A DNA stretch of 64,000 nucleotides from Todiramphus chloris collaris (lineage: Eukaryota > Chordata > Aves > Coraciiformes > Alcedinidae), in NCBI GenBank assembly GCA_025345505.1, contig JANVCC010000021.1, positions 31,955,613 to 32,019,612 on the forward strand, read 5' to 3'. This document shows, piece by piece, positions 23,661-38,100 of the stretch. Position 1 is the first letter of the stretch. Every line of letters begins with the position of its first letter. The notes below the pieces were generated by a model. The model ran no database searches and was not told the DNA's origin. It worked only from the letters and a program-made list of their open reading frames with translations. The position numbers and the translations under genes are program-made.

Positions 23661-26600
23661 AGTGCGGCTCATACCTATTTTTGTCTTTATTTTATATGGA
23701 TCGGGCTTTATATTTCAAGTTGTGTAAATCCATAGTTTTTCCATGCAGTATTTAAAGTGTCTGCTGGAGTACACTGTATTTAAATAGATGTTCACATAGC
23801 CAAAACACTCGTTCAGCTGTCTTCTTGGTTGCAACAGTATGCACTTCGCTATTCTTTCCAGTTCATTGTATCTCAGACACAGCAATATAAAATTATTAAT
23901 ACTAACATTTAATTTTCTCTTTTTACTATACATGAAAGCACAAAGATGGGGTAAAGCATCTTGTTTTCATCCCAGTTACCAGATTAAAATTGAAGAGCTA
24001 GTGGATATGTGTACAGAGTTTTTGCAGTCTCCTGGAATAGCTTGGCCAAAAATAAGATCACAGTACATACACAGTATATCTGTTATCTATCTAGATATAG
24101 CTAATGTGCATGAGGAGCTGTCACTATTGAAAGCTACAATTTACATCATCCTCAAATTTTACTCCAGAGACAGCTAGTTGACTCTCAGAACAGAGAAAGC
24201 CCATGAGTAAACCAGCATGAGTGTAATTTGCACAGTCAATGGACCAATGCCTTGGAGCAAAACTGGGAAAGAAACTGACCATATGGACACACTCATTCCT
24301 TAATCCTTTGCCTTCATGCCATATCCACTATGTTGGAACCAAAAATTAAGATACATGCTAAAAATTATTAGTATTGAAAGTCAGTGACTGAATTAGAATG
24401 AAAAATATGATGGGTCTTTTTGACTAATTGGTGAGAAAATAAGTAGCCACTCTGGAGGCTGACCGGCTGAAGAATTAGCTCTCACAGCAACTGAGGACAG
24501 TCACACACTTCAAAGTACAAGAGGTATATAACATCTCTTATTTTCTCTAACAGAAATATACAGAACTGTGCACATTTTTCTGGACACAAGTGTGTATGCA
24601 GCATAATATTGACAAATACTTCTGCTGCTGGGGAGTGAAGGAGAAAACAGATATTACTGAAAGATTAAGACACAAGACATCAATGACAAAATCGCCTACA
24701 TAGCATAGACTATAGAACAAGTTAAGACTGCATATCTCATTTCCAGTCATCAACAGAATGTCTACGTAACCTCTTTTCCTACCCTTACAGTTTTATGTTA
24801 CATTCTCAAGTGTTCTGCAAGAACATACCCCTCTTAATCTAACTTAGTACTGCTAAACATAACTCCTTTAAAAACTAGCAGCTGCACTGCTTATTAAATT
24901 ATTTTTTACGTAAGTGGGAATTTACACTGTTGATAATCACTGTACAACAGCATAAAATCAGACATTAAAACCATAGCAGTCATGTAGGCATCATTTCAGT
25001 AATGACTCATGCCTTTGCTCTGGAGTTTTGACCTCACTATGCCTCCCTAGATCAAGTCTGGCATTATGACACTGATATCTTTAACACTAACAGCTCTCTT
25101 GAGACCAATTGAGGCAGCTTGAGATGATCTCAGAATACTCAACAACCATGTCTTGAATAGCTTCTGATTCATGAGGAGGATACTTCCGATAGTCAAGCAC
25201 TCTTGTCCAAAGTGAGCTCTAAGTCTCAGAGGTGGTTAAAAAGTGAAAAAGGCAGGTAGAAGTCAGAAAAGCTTGAGCCTTCTTTGTATGACACTTGGCC
25301 TGGTTAATGATAGTGAATGTTTTATAGGTCAATAGAGAAGTCACTCACAAATTCACAGTGCTCTGGTTTTGTATTCTCCCGATGAGGTTAGGATAGCTCT
25401 GGTAGTTCAACTTTAAAAAAAAAAAAAAAGACAGGTTATTTGTTTCATTGGTAGGGAGACAGAAAATATGACTTTTAAAACCTTCCTTTTTCAACCTTCC
25501 TTGACCAAAACAAAATCTGCAGTGTACTTGCCTGTGTATTAATAATGAAGAGAGTACACTTGAAATACAGAAGTTAAAGCAGGAGAAAATCAACAGTTAG
25601 GGATTTTTTCGCAGACAGATGAAAAGGTACAAAGTAAATAGCAGAAGTTTTAAAAAGATTTTTGTCTCAGAGCCAGGTACTCAACAGTTTTACAAATTTT
25701 ATGCTAAATGATACAAAAATGGGGCACAGGGGAGAATTATTCAGTACTCTGCTGTAGAATTTTTTTAGTTCATTGTCTTTAAAAGTGTCAAGAGGTTAGT
25801 ATAGGCCTTTCCACTGGTTAGCTCTCTAGAACTTTAAATTACCTTCCCACAATAATAAACTAAAGCTCAGTTTTAAGTGCTCCTATGGGAATGGATGCCT
25901 GAAAGGATTATTATGGGTTTTGAAGATAATGACCTTTTGGCCATCCATTTGAATCCAATTTGGTTAAGTAATAGCAATAAATTGTTTCAATCCAACAAAC
26001 ATTTAATAACATAAATAAAATTACTTATGTATTGTTATTTTCCATTAATGATTCAAGTCTGATTATCCTTGATTCTTGGAAAAAAAAAAAGTTATATATC
26101 CATATTACTACTTATATGCAAATACATTTTAAAAGAGGCCTATTACATTCTGAATTAGACATAATAAAGGACTGCCTTAGAAGACACTGTTTTATAAACA
26201 AATTCCGTGAGTGCTCTGCAACTGACTAGTAAAGTCATAATCATGAACTCTTTCCTCTCCTCAAATTCTTTGAAATAGTTAACAGCTATGTCCTAGGAAG
26301 AAGTGATAAGAAGGGTAAAATACTGAGACATCTCCTTATTATCCCTCCACACCTACTCAACCAACTGAAAACAAACCTTAAATTAAACATAGTGAATATG
26401 CTTATCATATAGGCCATAATTAATTGAAGGTCCAGTCTTGAAGTGGTTGTCTCTTGAGGATCAAAGATTTCAGTTACTATATCACTATCCCTTTTAAACC
26501 ATATTTTTCCTTATATGAGAATGACTAAGCAAACATTTAATCTGTCTATTTACAGTTTTGATTGTGGCAATTAACAGAGACCCTCAAAGAACTGCAGTAA

Positions 26601-29600
26601 TTATTAACTTGACTCTTCTCACTATGCAATTTCAGTGTCATTGAGTGAGGTGTTGAATAAAATCACGTCTATGTAGCCTAAAAAGGTTTCTCTGGGACTT
26701 GGCTGGTGCTCCAAAACATAGCCAATGAATGTGATTCTCAGAAATCTGAGTAAATTGTTTTTCATATGCTTCAAATCATCTGAATACCAAGGTCATTCCA
26801 TGACTCTTCTTTAGTATTTTATTTGCATAAGTAGAAGAGGCTTGGGAACTTGCTCATACTAGCCACAAACAGAAAGAAAACAATAGCACCTCTTTTCTCT
26901 GCATAGCACATTTTTCAGATGTTAGTGTAATGCTCCGTCGAATTTATTTGGGAATTGCCAAGGTAATAGAGCTTTTGCTTACCTTTGGTTATAAAGAAAA
27001 ACTCAGACAAGTCTCAGTATTTCTTCTTTTTTGCCAGTCACAAGATGACAGTTGCTCACAACTTTTGTGAAATGGTTTACGGGGACTTTGCCAATCTTTC
27101 TCGTACACACTGAATTAGAGTCATGAGCTTTCAAAATTCAAGACCGAATCTCAAATATTTTTTAAAATAAACCTTTGTAACCTGCCTAATTACATCTATT
27201 TAGCCTTGAAAATGGTGAATTATGTTGTTCAGAAATTATTAAAAGATAAGTTTGTTAGCACACTGCTTCACTTAGTAAATCTGACCTTTTGAAAACAGCA
27301 ATCGGCATGAGCCTTTGGAGAACATGAAATATGGTCCAGCTGATATATGTTAGACCAGTTATGATCTCTCACAACATCCTTTTTAGGCATACAATATTAA
27401 CTTGTAATCCACAACATTAAAATTTTAAAAATATTTTCTTTTACAAACACGTAGTTCACCTGTGACCTAAACCTAGCTAGGAATGTGAAATCAGTTTCTC
27501 AAGTGCCTGACTTTGTCACATGTATTTGAGGACCTTCCACCAAAAAAAAAAAAGAAAAAAAGAAAAATCACAAAAAAACTCAGATGCTGATATGTAGTTG
27601 CTCCATTAGTTCTGACCTTGACTGTGATTTTATTGTAAAAAAGGACAAATGATTGAAAGATCTCCACATTTCCTGTTGTTGCTGGATGATGTTTTCTACA
27701 GCTGGAATAATTCTTCTCTAGACTCTTTCCAGTTAAGCCTCGTCTTTCTTGAAAAACTCTTTTACTGATGAGACTTTACTTACTCCAGGCTTTGCAGAAT
27801 ATTTACTTCATTTCTTGGCATCAGAAAAAAAATTCCTTTTTACTGTCTTCTTTCTTTCTTCAAATTGAAGAGAAACAGGTATGCCAGGGTAAGATTCATC
27901 TGAGTTATTTTATATTTCTTACCTTTGGATGAAATGAAATTTGCTTTTAAAATTATTTTCTACACTGTTTAACTTAGATGTTGAGGGTACATTGAGGCTA
28001 TATAAACTTAGATGAGAGAAATTCCACCTGATGTTCCAGTTGAGTTCCTGCTAGTGTTTTACAAGACTAATGGATTACACTGCAAGCCATACATATTATT
28101 CTTATGTTTACTTAGCACCCTACGAGATCTTGAGTGGCAGGACATTATTCACCTTAGTGACTAAAATTCTAGAAACACCTATATTTTACTTGAGCTCTAT
28201 TTGTATAGGTGATGTTTTCTGCCTAAGATAATACATTGACTTGTTCCTAGTGAATATGTTCCATTTTTTTCAGGCAATAAGACATATAAAGGTGATCTGA
28301 AAAGCAGTGATAAATAGTGTAATGCTTGTGACACAATGACACAACCATTTACCTGAAAAATGAGTTAAAATAAAGAGTAAAAATTAATATTTGAAGTGGA
28401 ATCTAAGTGGATTTTTTAATGTGCCTTTAACGAAAAATAATGAAAAATGATGGAAGTACTATACAAGGTAGTTTTTAGATGTTTCATAGAGGTTAATTGG
28501 TCACTATTTTTTCAAAAATAGTTAAATACTGCTCTAGAAATTGGATCTGGAAGTCCATAACCTGTCTGATTTCTGCATTTAGAGTGGAAATCTATACATT
28601 TATGATGTTTGCCCACACAATTTGAATTTCAGGAATGAATCCTAGAAATTGGCAGTAAGCAGCTTACGGTCAGTTTTAGTTACAAATTTCCCTCTAGAAT
28701 TAGAGTTAAGCTTTTTATACCTAACACTAAGAACAGATTTATCTTCTTTATTTGAACACAATAGAACACAGTTGTTTAAATAATCCATGACATTTAGAAC
28801 CAGCTATGATGAAACATTGTTTTTTTAACATTCATGTATTACTATGTATAAGGTATGACTGCAATGCAGTCAGATCAGAAAGTCAGGTGTATTGTAAAAA
28901 AATCCCAGGCAACTAACCTACCACCACGAAGCCTACAAAGATCCATTTTCTATATTACAGCAGACATATTCTTAGTTTTCTGTTTATCATAACAATTCTA
29001 AAGGGCTAAGGCTCACTAAGCTTTATGAACAATTATGTAATTCTATGCAATACTATAAAATCATTTAAAAAAAATACATTTCAATTCTTTAAATTCTTTG
29101 TTAGCATTTGCATCTCAGCTTTATTGGACAATTTTGCACAGTAGCACTCTGGGGTTAATGACATAACCACAGAATTCTATCATTTATTTTTACCGTGATT
29201 TCTTCTCTGCACAGTAGGCATGCTGAGGATAAAAACAGTTACTGTCTTGTTCTCTTACACTTTAATTTCTTCCCAGGTATATTTCCAATTAAAAAAAAAA
29301 AAAAAAAAAAGGGAGTGGGGGTGTTGTTTATATTTTGCCCAAAATCTATGGCTTTCTCCAGGTCTGCCTGGAGTCTCCAGCCACATTCTTTTACTGTCAC
29401 TTCTCAGAAGAAAATATCATATGTGCAGAAGCTACCTGTCTTTATGCAATAGAATAAATCTGTGCAGTAAAATAAATCCATTACATTTCTCAGTGATAGG
29501 CAACAAGTGCTAAACATACTGCAGTGAGTACTTTCCAAGAAACTATACAGTGTGCATAAACATAAGCTCTAGTTTTCTATGGTCTTATGCTAGGACCTAG

Positions 29601-31136
29601 ATACTGAATCAAATTAAAAAGTGCCTGGCATCAGCCATCTCTCAAAAAAATGTTTCTCTTTGTGGATAAATGAAAAAGTTAATTTCCTAGATATTTGCTT
29701 CTTTGAGCCTATCATCATAAATACCTTGTTTTCTTCTTAATTTCTCCATGGTTTGCTTTTTTTCCTATGGTTCAGTAACAATAAAGTATATTAAGTTACT
29801 AGACACTTTCTCTGCAGTCTCTGATACCAAGATTAGAACAAAACGTCCTCTTTAAATGTTACTTCAGTGTATGGTGAACTTTCCCAGAATCTTTATCTGT
29901 GTTGTCTGCATACTCAGTGGTGGTTTTATTTTTCCATTTATGTCGAAGTTGAGTGACCATGTACACTCTAATTATTTGTAGTGTAGTTGCCAGTAGAAAT
30001 GACAAATTGCAGCTTCTTCTATATATTGGCATATATATTTTTCTGACATACTTTAATTTGTGCACAAAATAATCAAGTTAAAACCAAAATAATCATCCTA
30101 CCTTGTTGTTACCTATGGATCTCTTTTAACAGTACTAATGCCATAATTTCTGGCACCACAGTGCATTTTGTAGCATCTTAAATTAGCACAGTTCCTGTGT
30201 ACTTTTTAGACATTCCTTCATCACCACAACATTTTACAAATAATTCTTCTGAACTGATGGTACTTTATCCGTTTTGTCAATAATGCACATTCTGTTCTGA
30301 TACTTAAAATCTCTTACGGTCATGATCATTTCCTATGTCTTTCCCTAAATGTTAAGTGTTGGCTTGGTCCTCTGCTGTGCAGAGTTTTGTCTGAACTCCA
30401 GCTCTGAATTTCCTATATCTTTCTGTTTTAATATCATCTTCATAGTATATTCTCCATCAGTTCAAGAATCCTATCTAATCTTTATCACATTCAGTTTTGT
30501 TTGGGTAATTTCCATTGATTAGAAAATTCTTGGGTTTTTTTTTTTTTTGTTTCCAACTTGTTTTCATCCAGGTTTTTTAATGTTTGTTTGTCCTGTATTT
30601 TTTAATTTTTTATTGTATTTCTATTTCACAATAAGGGATTCCAGTTACTCTCCCAAATTGCAAGATGAGATCTCATCCATAGATGTATTACCAATTTCTC
30701 TCTGTTTCTATTTTAATAAACTCTATTAAAAGCATCTTTCCATCTATTTTACACAAAGAGCAGTACTTCTCAGTTCTACAATAGTTATATAGTTAGCCTC
30801 CTCTGCTTGAATTAACTGAGCAGTATTAAAATCAGAAAATGCTTCAGAAATAGCTTCTTTTGAAATAAGACTGCCTCTAAATGTCTTCTTTTCTGCTGCC
30901 ATCTATTTATTACACATTTCAAGTGAAGTTTAAATCTTCCACATTTACAAATACTTGCAAGTCTAGTGAAATTTTTCATGACTCCAGTCTCGTTTTGTCT
31001 TTTCTTTGATGCTGTGCATTGCTCAGTAATCACTGAAAAGTGAAGTGTTTGAGAATGGCATGGTACCTTGAGTCACACCAGATCAGAATTGTGAAGCATC
31101 CTATAACATTCAGTGACAATTAATTTAAGATTGAAC
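23661..31136. other. 7.5 kb of unique AT-rich DNA, no gene seen
   Basis: No transposon or RNA gene recognised. Simple tracts: A runs near 25413-25427, 27541-27580 and 29291-29310. The plus-strand frame 23839-24177 (112 codons) has no recognisable domain. Other frames are below 100 codons. Confidence 0.5.
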
Positions 31137-31357
31137 CCATTTTTAAAAAGGATAGAAAAGATGACCCTGGGAACTACTGACCTGTCAGCCTCACCTCTTG
31201 TCTTGGGAAGATCATGGAATAGATCCTCCTAGAAGCTATGCTAAAGCACATGGAGGACATGGAGTTGATTTGTCTCAGCCAGCATGGCTTCACCAAGGGC
31301 AAGTCATGCCTGACCAACCTAGTGGTCTTCTATGATGGAATGATTACATCAGGGGAC

Positions 31358-31963
31358 TGTGGCAGGTGTACCCACCCTGACAAAGACCAGGGCTTTCCAA
31401 CTATTGAAATGTAGCAGCTGATAATTCTTTTTGTGCAATTTTTTTCATACATTTACAGTGACTGGGGCCCTGAAGCAATAGGAGCTGACATGACCATGAA
31501 TGACCACAAATCACATTCTTCAAGGATATAAATGGAGACCTGATTTGAGTTGATCCTCCTTGGAGCAGTAGGTCTTCAGCTGGGGAATCTCATTTTGTAT
31601 CATGATGCTGCCCCAGGAAATGTCCCAGGATTGAATGAGCCCTCACCCCATCTTTAGTGAGTGAATGCTTCCTCTGTCTGAGCTCTTGCGCCCTCATGGG
31701 TGAGTGATCCCCTTTCTGGGTGCCCTTGAGTGGGAAATTTTCCTTTTGTGATTGTGTGCACATATTAGGTCCTCTTTCTAAAACAAGTATTAATGAAAAT
31801 TAGGAATTCTTAAATCAAGCTCCATAGTATTATTTTCCCACCTGACAAACTGAACTTGTGATTTACTGTGGTCTGACTGAATGCTGGGTAATTTTGGGTT
31901 GGAATAAATCTCATGTTCCCACTTGACATTTGCATTGTTTGTTTTGTGGCTGCCTCTGTGACA
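31358..31963 (+). mobile_element. Solo LTR nested in CR1, 5-bp TSD
   Basis: A 606-bp element starting TGTGGCAGGTGTACCC and ending CCTCTGTGACA. It interrupts CR1 reading sequence. The flanking pentamers are GGGAC (31353-31357) and TGGAC (31964-31968). CR1 copies normally have GTGGACAAGGG here, so the right copy is the original and the left has one substitution. Plus-strand sense is suggested by TATAAA at 31527-31532 and AATAAA at 31903-31908. No ERV coding region is present. The family is not one I can name. Confidence 0.9.
31527..31532 (+). promoter_or_regulatory. TATA box of the nested LTR
   Basis: GGATATAAATGG lies about 170 bp into the LTR, a typical U3 position. A matching AATAAA at 31903-31908 lies near the 3' end. 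Confidence 0.5.
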
Positions 31964-33849
31964 TGGACAAGGGAAAAGCTACAGACATCATATATCTGGA
32001 GTTCTGTAAACCCTTTGACACAATTGCCCACAACATCCTTCTCCCTGAATGGAGGACATATGCATTTGATGAGTGGACTGTTTGCTGGATGAGGAATTGG
32101 TTTGATGATTGCACCAGAGGGTAGTGGTCAGTGGTTCAATGTTCAGATGGACATTGGTGACAAGTGGTGTTTCTCAGGGGTCCATACTGGGAACAGTGCT
32201 GTTTAATATCTTCATCAATGGTACAGACAGTGGGATCAAGTTCACCCTCAGCTGCAGATGACACCAAGCTGAAGGGGTGCAGTTGACATGCCTGAGGGAT
32301 GAGGTGCCATCCAGAGGTACCTAGACAAGCTTGAGAAGCAGGCCTATGTGAACATCATGAGGTTTAACAAGGTCAAATGCAAGGTCCTACACCTGGGTCA
32401 AGGCAATTCTCAGTATCAATACAGGCTGGAGGATGAAGAGATTGAGAGGAGCCCTGTGAAGAGGCACTTGGGGGTACTGGTAGATGAAAAAAAGGATATG
32501 AGACAGCGATGTGCGCTAGCAGCCCAGAAAGCTAACCATATTCTGAGCTGCATCAAAAGAAGCATGGTTAGCAGGTTGAGTGAAGTGATTCTTCCTCTAT
32601 GCTCTGCTCTCATGAGACCCCATGTGGAGTACTGTGTTCAGCTCTGGAGTCCTCAGCACAGGAAAGACATAGACCTGTTGGAGAGGATCCAGAGGAGGGC
32701 CACAAAAAGGATCAGAGGGATGGAAAACCTTTCCTATGAAGAAAAGTGAGATAATCGGGTTTGGTCAGAATGGAGGAAAGAAAGCTCTGTGAAGACCTTA
32801 CTATTGCCTTTTAAAGGAGGGTAATAAAAAAGATGAAGACAAACTTTTTAGCAGGTCCTGTAGTAGGTAATGGTTGTAAACTAAAAGAGTGCGAATTTAG
32901 TCTGGATACAAGAAAGAAATTTTTTACAATGAGGGTGGTGAAACACTGGAACATGTTGTCCAGAAAGGTGTCAGATGCCCTATCCCTGGAAATATTCAAG
33001 GTCAGGATAGATGAGGCTCCGAGTAACACAATCTAGTTAAGGGTGTCCCTGCTTATTGCAGGGGAGGTTGTACTAGATGACTTTTAAAGATCCCTTCCAA
33101 CCTAAACTATTCTATGATTTTAGACGAAAATATTCTTCCATGGCATCCTGGTTTAGGCATGTAGTTTAGAAACTACCTCACCAAAATTTTAGGTAGTTGG
33201 CCCAATGGAGACAATTCTGTCTATCTAACATAAAGTTCTCTATTGAGTCAAAGGAGGAACTCCTTTAGAGACCAGCAGGAAGACACACAGTCCATCCATA
33301 TAAGGTGCCTGTCTTTTTTCATTGAATGTGTAAGGAACCTTCAAATTAGTTCTTTGAAAAGGAAGCTCATTTAATTAGGTCAACTACCTAACTCTTTCTA
33401 CTAGAGGGAAATTACATGCAATTACTATCTCAAGCTTCTTGGAACTCAATCCATCTAGCCCTCTTCTCTAAAAGCATGGAGAAAAGCACTTTTTGCCTAA
33501 TTATCTACTAGTTTTAGCATTCACTCAAAGAGGTAGTTGTGAGGTGACTTAGTTATTTCCATAAAGGCAAAGATGAGTTACAATCACAATTACATGGAAT
33601 ATTGCTCTTCTCTCTAGTTAACTTCAGGACACTGTGAAGCCCAGTATGCAAGTACCATAAGAACAATCAGAGGAGAGCATGATAATACATACAGCTGAGT
33701 GCAAAAAAGAGTGATGGTTTCAAGTTTACATTCAGAAACCTTTTTTAATTATTATTTTTAAGGGCCATCTAATTTTAGTTTGAAATTAAATTTTACGTTT
33801 GGACAAAAATTGCCCGTCTTAGCAGAAAACACGTCCCAAGCATCTTGGG

Positions 33850-34158
33850 GCCTTCAAGAAGGCTGGGGTGGGACAGTTTGCAAGGGCAAGTAGCAATAGG
33901 ACAAGAGGCAATGGTTTTAAAATAGAGAAGGGTAGATTTAGACTGGACATTAGGAAGAAGTTCTTTACTATGAGGGTGACAGAGCACTGGAACAGGTTGC
34001 CAAGGGAGGTAGTGGAAGTCCCATCCTTGGAGATATTCAAGGTCATGGAGCTCTGAGAAACCTGATCTAGTTACAGATGTCCCAGAATACTGCCAGGGGG
34101 TTGGACTAGATGACCTATAGAGGTCCCTTCAAACACAATTCATTCTATGATTCTATGT
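33850..34158 (+). mobile_element. CR1 LINE 3' fragment
   Basis: Encodes the extreme C-terminus of CR1 ORF2 (frame 33868-34056: [18 protein letters not shown]), then the 3'UTR GGGGTTGGACTAGATGACC and the tail ATTCTATGATTCTATG. About 310 bp, 5'-truncated. It lies 730 bp after the previous plus-strand CR1 with unique DNA between, so it is a separate insertion. Confidence 0.94.
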
Positions 34159-34886
34159 GTTGGCAAAATTAAGTACATAACCCATTTTCAGAATAATGAA
34201 ACCAGTCAGTCAAGTAGATGTCCAATGAATTAAAGCATTTACTGTGTTATGCAGTCCCCTAAGACAGGTGAATTGGTATCTTCTTGCATTTTAAGTGGCT
34301 TTTAAGGCCACCAGATTCCATGTCTACCACTATCTGCAGATAAATGCTCCATTTTAATTTAATTTTATTTTATTGGCTTTTCACATTTCCTATAACAATG
34401 AGTTCCATATAGTTTACAAGAAAATATTTATTTTCATCATTTTTTTAACTTCACTAAATGTTTTCACTGTTCTTATGTTCTGACATAGACATCACACTTT
34501 TGTAACTTTGCCATTCATTAGTTTAATCTCACTTTAAATGAGAATTTTCCCATGATTTTGATTATTCTTATCATGCTGCAGTATAGTTAATCTATATTAT
34601 AGTCTCCAGTCTTCACTAATACTTTACAGGAGTCACAGCACAGCTTTGCTGCAAATGTAAATCACTACTATTCCTCTGCATGCTGCATACAGGTCTACAG
34701 CACTGAAATTAGCGTATGTAATCTCTTAATGTAAAAATGTATTTTTTTATATGAATACTATATATAAACACGTGTGGATATATGTGCATAATTCTATGCT
34801 GCTGAACAAAAGAGAATCAAAGCTAAAAACCTGGTCCTCATGCTAAATGTCACATACTAATTTGTATCCACAGTCCTTAAGAATTA

Positions 34887-35165
34887 TCATAGAATCACAG
34901 AATCATTAAGGTTGGAAATGACCTCTAAGTTCATCAAGTCCAACCACCAACCCAACATTATCATGACCACTAAGCCACATCCTGAAGTGCCATGTCTACA
35001 CATTTTTGAAGTGACTCCACTACTTCCCTGGGCAGTATGTTCCAAAGCTTCACCACACTTTCAGTACAGGATTTTTTCCTAATATGGACTTAAGTCTGTT
35101 TCCTCTCATCCTATATGCCTTATGCCTATTATGCCCTTCAGAGAAGATCTGTCTTTGAGTAAACT
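34887..35165 (-). mobile_element. CR1 LINE 3' region, distinct subfamily
   Basis: Starts TCATAGAATCACAGAATCATT then AAGGTTGGAAATGACCTC and CAAGTCCAACCACCAACCC. This 3'UTR type differs from the CAACCCCCTG/CTCCCTG copies. It continues into C-terminal ORF2 remnants (TTCCCTGGGCAGTATGTTCC). Non-coding. Confidence 0.92.
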
Positions 35166-38100
35166 CGTTAAAAAGTCTGAAAGCAAAAGTCAAAGATGTA
35201 GGTAACTATTAAGCATCATGAGTAATCAAGGTACAGTGATTTTGATGGTGTTTTATTGCTTGAAATGTAATTATAACCAGATTAAACACAATTAATGTCT
35301 AAAGAGTGCCACCCATTTCGGAGTAATCCTAACTCAGCTGAAGTCTTGCTGGAATCCTGCTTAGAGGAAAACAAACACAGTATGTGAGAATGTCCTATAA
35401 AAATGTTTAAACAGGACAGTGGACTCTGCCATTATTTAAAAACTGGGAGGAGTGTCATAAATCTCTCTTGTTGTTGTGATCTGTCTTGTTCTTATTTTCC
35501 CAAAGCCACCGAACCTAGGTTTACACTGAGCAATTTTAAGTGGCCAACAGTTAGCATTTAAGAAAAGTAGGCCTATTGCCTTCAAAAACTTGTCCATTGC
35601 TGCAGAGATCTGTTTACCAATCATCAAGAAATTTACGTAGAAAACATCTAGTGGAGATAAGATCACACAGTTCCTCACTCAAATATTGCTTTAGAAATTG
35701 GTAAGAATTAATAAACCCCTTTTTTTCCTGCCAACCAACCATCCACCTTAAACATTATCTTCACTTTTGAAGACTTGGGAGGAAGCAGAAAACAGTGTAG
35801 GGACTAACAGTATTGTCTTTCTCACTTTTTTTCAGTAGTGTGACATCTGCTACATTCAACTGTCTGCAAGTCATAATACTTTTTAACACTTCTGCATAAT
35901 GCTTTTAGAACAATATGAAGCATCATTAGTGTATTTCAGTTCACAACATCATTGTCTCATGTTGCTTTATTACCATAATAAACTTGTGAATCACAGTAAC
36001 TAACACAGTAGGGCTCCCATAGTGAATTCATTTTCATAACCTATTTTGTTATCATAAATGTGATTCAGAAAATTGTAAAGTCAGCAGTTCTATACAGCTT
36101 ATTAATAAAGCACATTACAGGGATGCATTAAAGCCTCAACAGCTGTATTATAATGAAACATTCTACTTATAATTACAATTATGCTAACATTTAATAATAA
36201 TTGGGCCTCTGTGTCTGTAGCTTATTTTCTCAATAGGAGATTTGGTCTTGTCAGAAGTAGCCATTCCCTCAGCAGGTGACCTGGTTGCAAACATAACAGA
36301 GTTTAAACAGAGCATGAAGTTAGTAATGGCATGAAAAGGGCAGATCTGCAGGTGGGGTTACCATCTGTGAGGAGAAAAATGTGAAATAATGAGATATATG
36401 GGCTTCTCTCTTTGTGGAAATCAGCTATCCAAGGGTGAAAAGAGGAGAAACAAAGATAATGGATGAGAGAGGGAACAAGGTAGACAGGTGAAGAAAGATC
36501 CTGACATACAATGCACAGCTTGCTACCATTAACAATACATAGGACTACAATGTCAAGAGTAAACAACTAGTTACATATGTCCCAGTAATGCTACCAACTA
36601 TAATTCTGAAGTAAAAAATTAATTTGAGAAGACTAGGAGTTTATTGTTGAACCCCAGCTTTCTCTTTAAGGGTGACAGCAGGGATCATAGAGATAGATAG
36701 ACTATTGCCCATTACAGCTTCTTGGTCTCCAACCAAAAAACACTGACACACTCTTTTCTTAATCAAGAAACAGTTGTAGGAGTCGAGCTGCAAAGCTTCT
36801 TACACTCTATCAATGTAACTGTGTAGTCCAGAAACTGTTCCAGGTGGTAGCAGGTTCTTCACAAGAACACAACACTTCTCCAGTATAAAAAAGAGTGCCT
36901 TTCATCCACGAATTCAAAGGTATGCCTCATTATTACCATCCCTACCAAATTACCAGAAGCAGAGGAGGTACACAGTCCTGCACCATGAGATGAAGTTACA
37001 GTTCCTATTCCTATGTACTAGCCCTTATCTAGATCAAGGCTGCATCTGCTTTTAGAATTATGGTGGAAAGATGAAGATTTATGCTTCCAGTAGGAGAATT
37101 TTAACTTGGGATTATCCCTTCCCAAGTATTACAAATTGGCTTATGGTGCTCATATTGTGTAGAAATACCCATTGTGAACTGTTACAATGAGTGGAAATTG
37201 TGACTTCACATGCATATCCTCCTGTCCTATATTTTAAAATGACTGACTTTTTCAAGGAAAGTGTTTCATATCTTGTGGAAAAGTAACTAAGAATCACTGG
37301 AGCATTATCAACTACTAGTCTGTTGTTAATGGTGCAAAACTGTCACTTCCATAGTCATTCTCCAAGGTATAGTAAGTGTGATCTGGTGGATTCATACCTT
37401 CTCAGTGTGAGTACATGGCATGGGAAGAGGAGCCTATGTCAAGACAGAATGTATCCTTTGCAGAACCTTCCACTGCAGTTAAAGACTTATTAGCAAGAGG
37501 AAGAGGGGAGAATTCAGTTCAGCCTGAAATACTGGTGAATCTCTGACTCATGATAGAAGGGGAAGCAGACAGCTTGCTTGCAATTCTCAGCTGCTTTAAT
37601 AAAAACTAGAAATAATTAAGAATGCATTTTCTGCTCCTAACTTTAGGTTTCTTCCTGACATATTTTCTCGGAAAAATGTAAGAGGATATAACTGTGGCTT
37701 GTGAAACATCTGAAAGAGCATGAGGAAGCAACAGGGAGCTTGGGATGTTTGAAGCACTTAATTTGAAGCATACAAAGGCTGGATAACCAAAACAGCATCA
37801 GGTATACAACTTGAAGTCAGGGTTGTGCACCAGAGATGTAGAAATAAGAACAGTCGTACACTTTGGCTTATACATCTATCTTCAGTTAGGTTGAACGCTC
37901 CTTTGGAGGTATTTATCTCTCTTCTTGGCAGGTTCACACAACTAGCTTAGACTAATGTTTACCTGTCTAGAAGTACGTGAAGTGAATCTCACTCCACACT
38001 AATTGTTGAAAGATGATAGAAGAATTTATCTATAGGTGAAGAAAAATACATGAAAATTGGCCTTCAGATACTGAAAGGACAGAAATAGGACCATACAGAG

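Larger units (their letters stand above)
31137..33122 (+). mobile_element. CR1 LINE with RT region, split by a solo LTR
   Basis: The first part, 31137-31357, encodes pre-palm ORF2 sequence ([19 protein letters not shown]). It is interrupted at 31358-31963 by an LTR and resumes at 31964 with DKGKATDIIYLEFCKPFD, which is RT motif A with Glu (codon 31999-32001) in place of the catalytic Asp. The ADDTKL motif is intact at 32254-32271 but lies after a frameshift. Frame 32348-32749 (133 codons) is the post-RT region ([28 protein letters not shown]), and 32833-33036 is the C-terminus (FFTMRVVKHWN). The copy ends in the usual 3'UTR, CCTAAACTATTCTATGATT. Frameshifts, an active-site change and the LTR make it inactive. 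Confidence 0.95.

Noticed and set aside
33145-33330. CATCCTGGTTTAGGC as a diverged start of the TGTCCTGG LTR family
   Set aside because: The following sequence does not track the family and no matching 3' end or target duplication was found.
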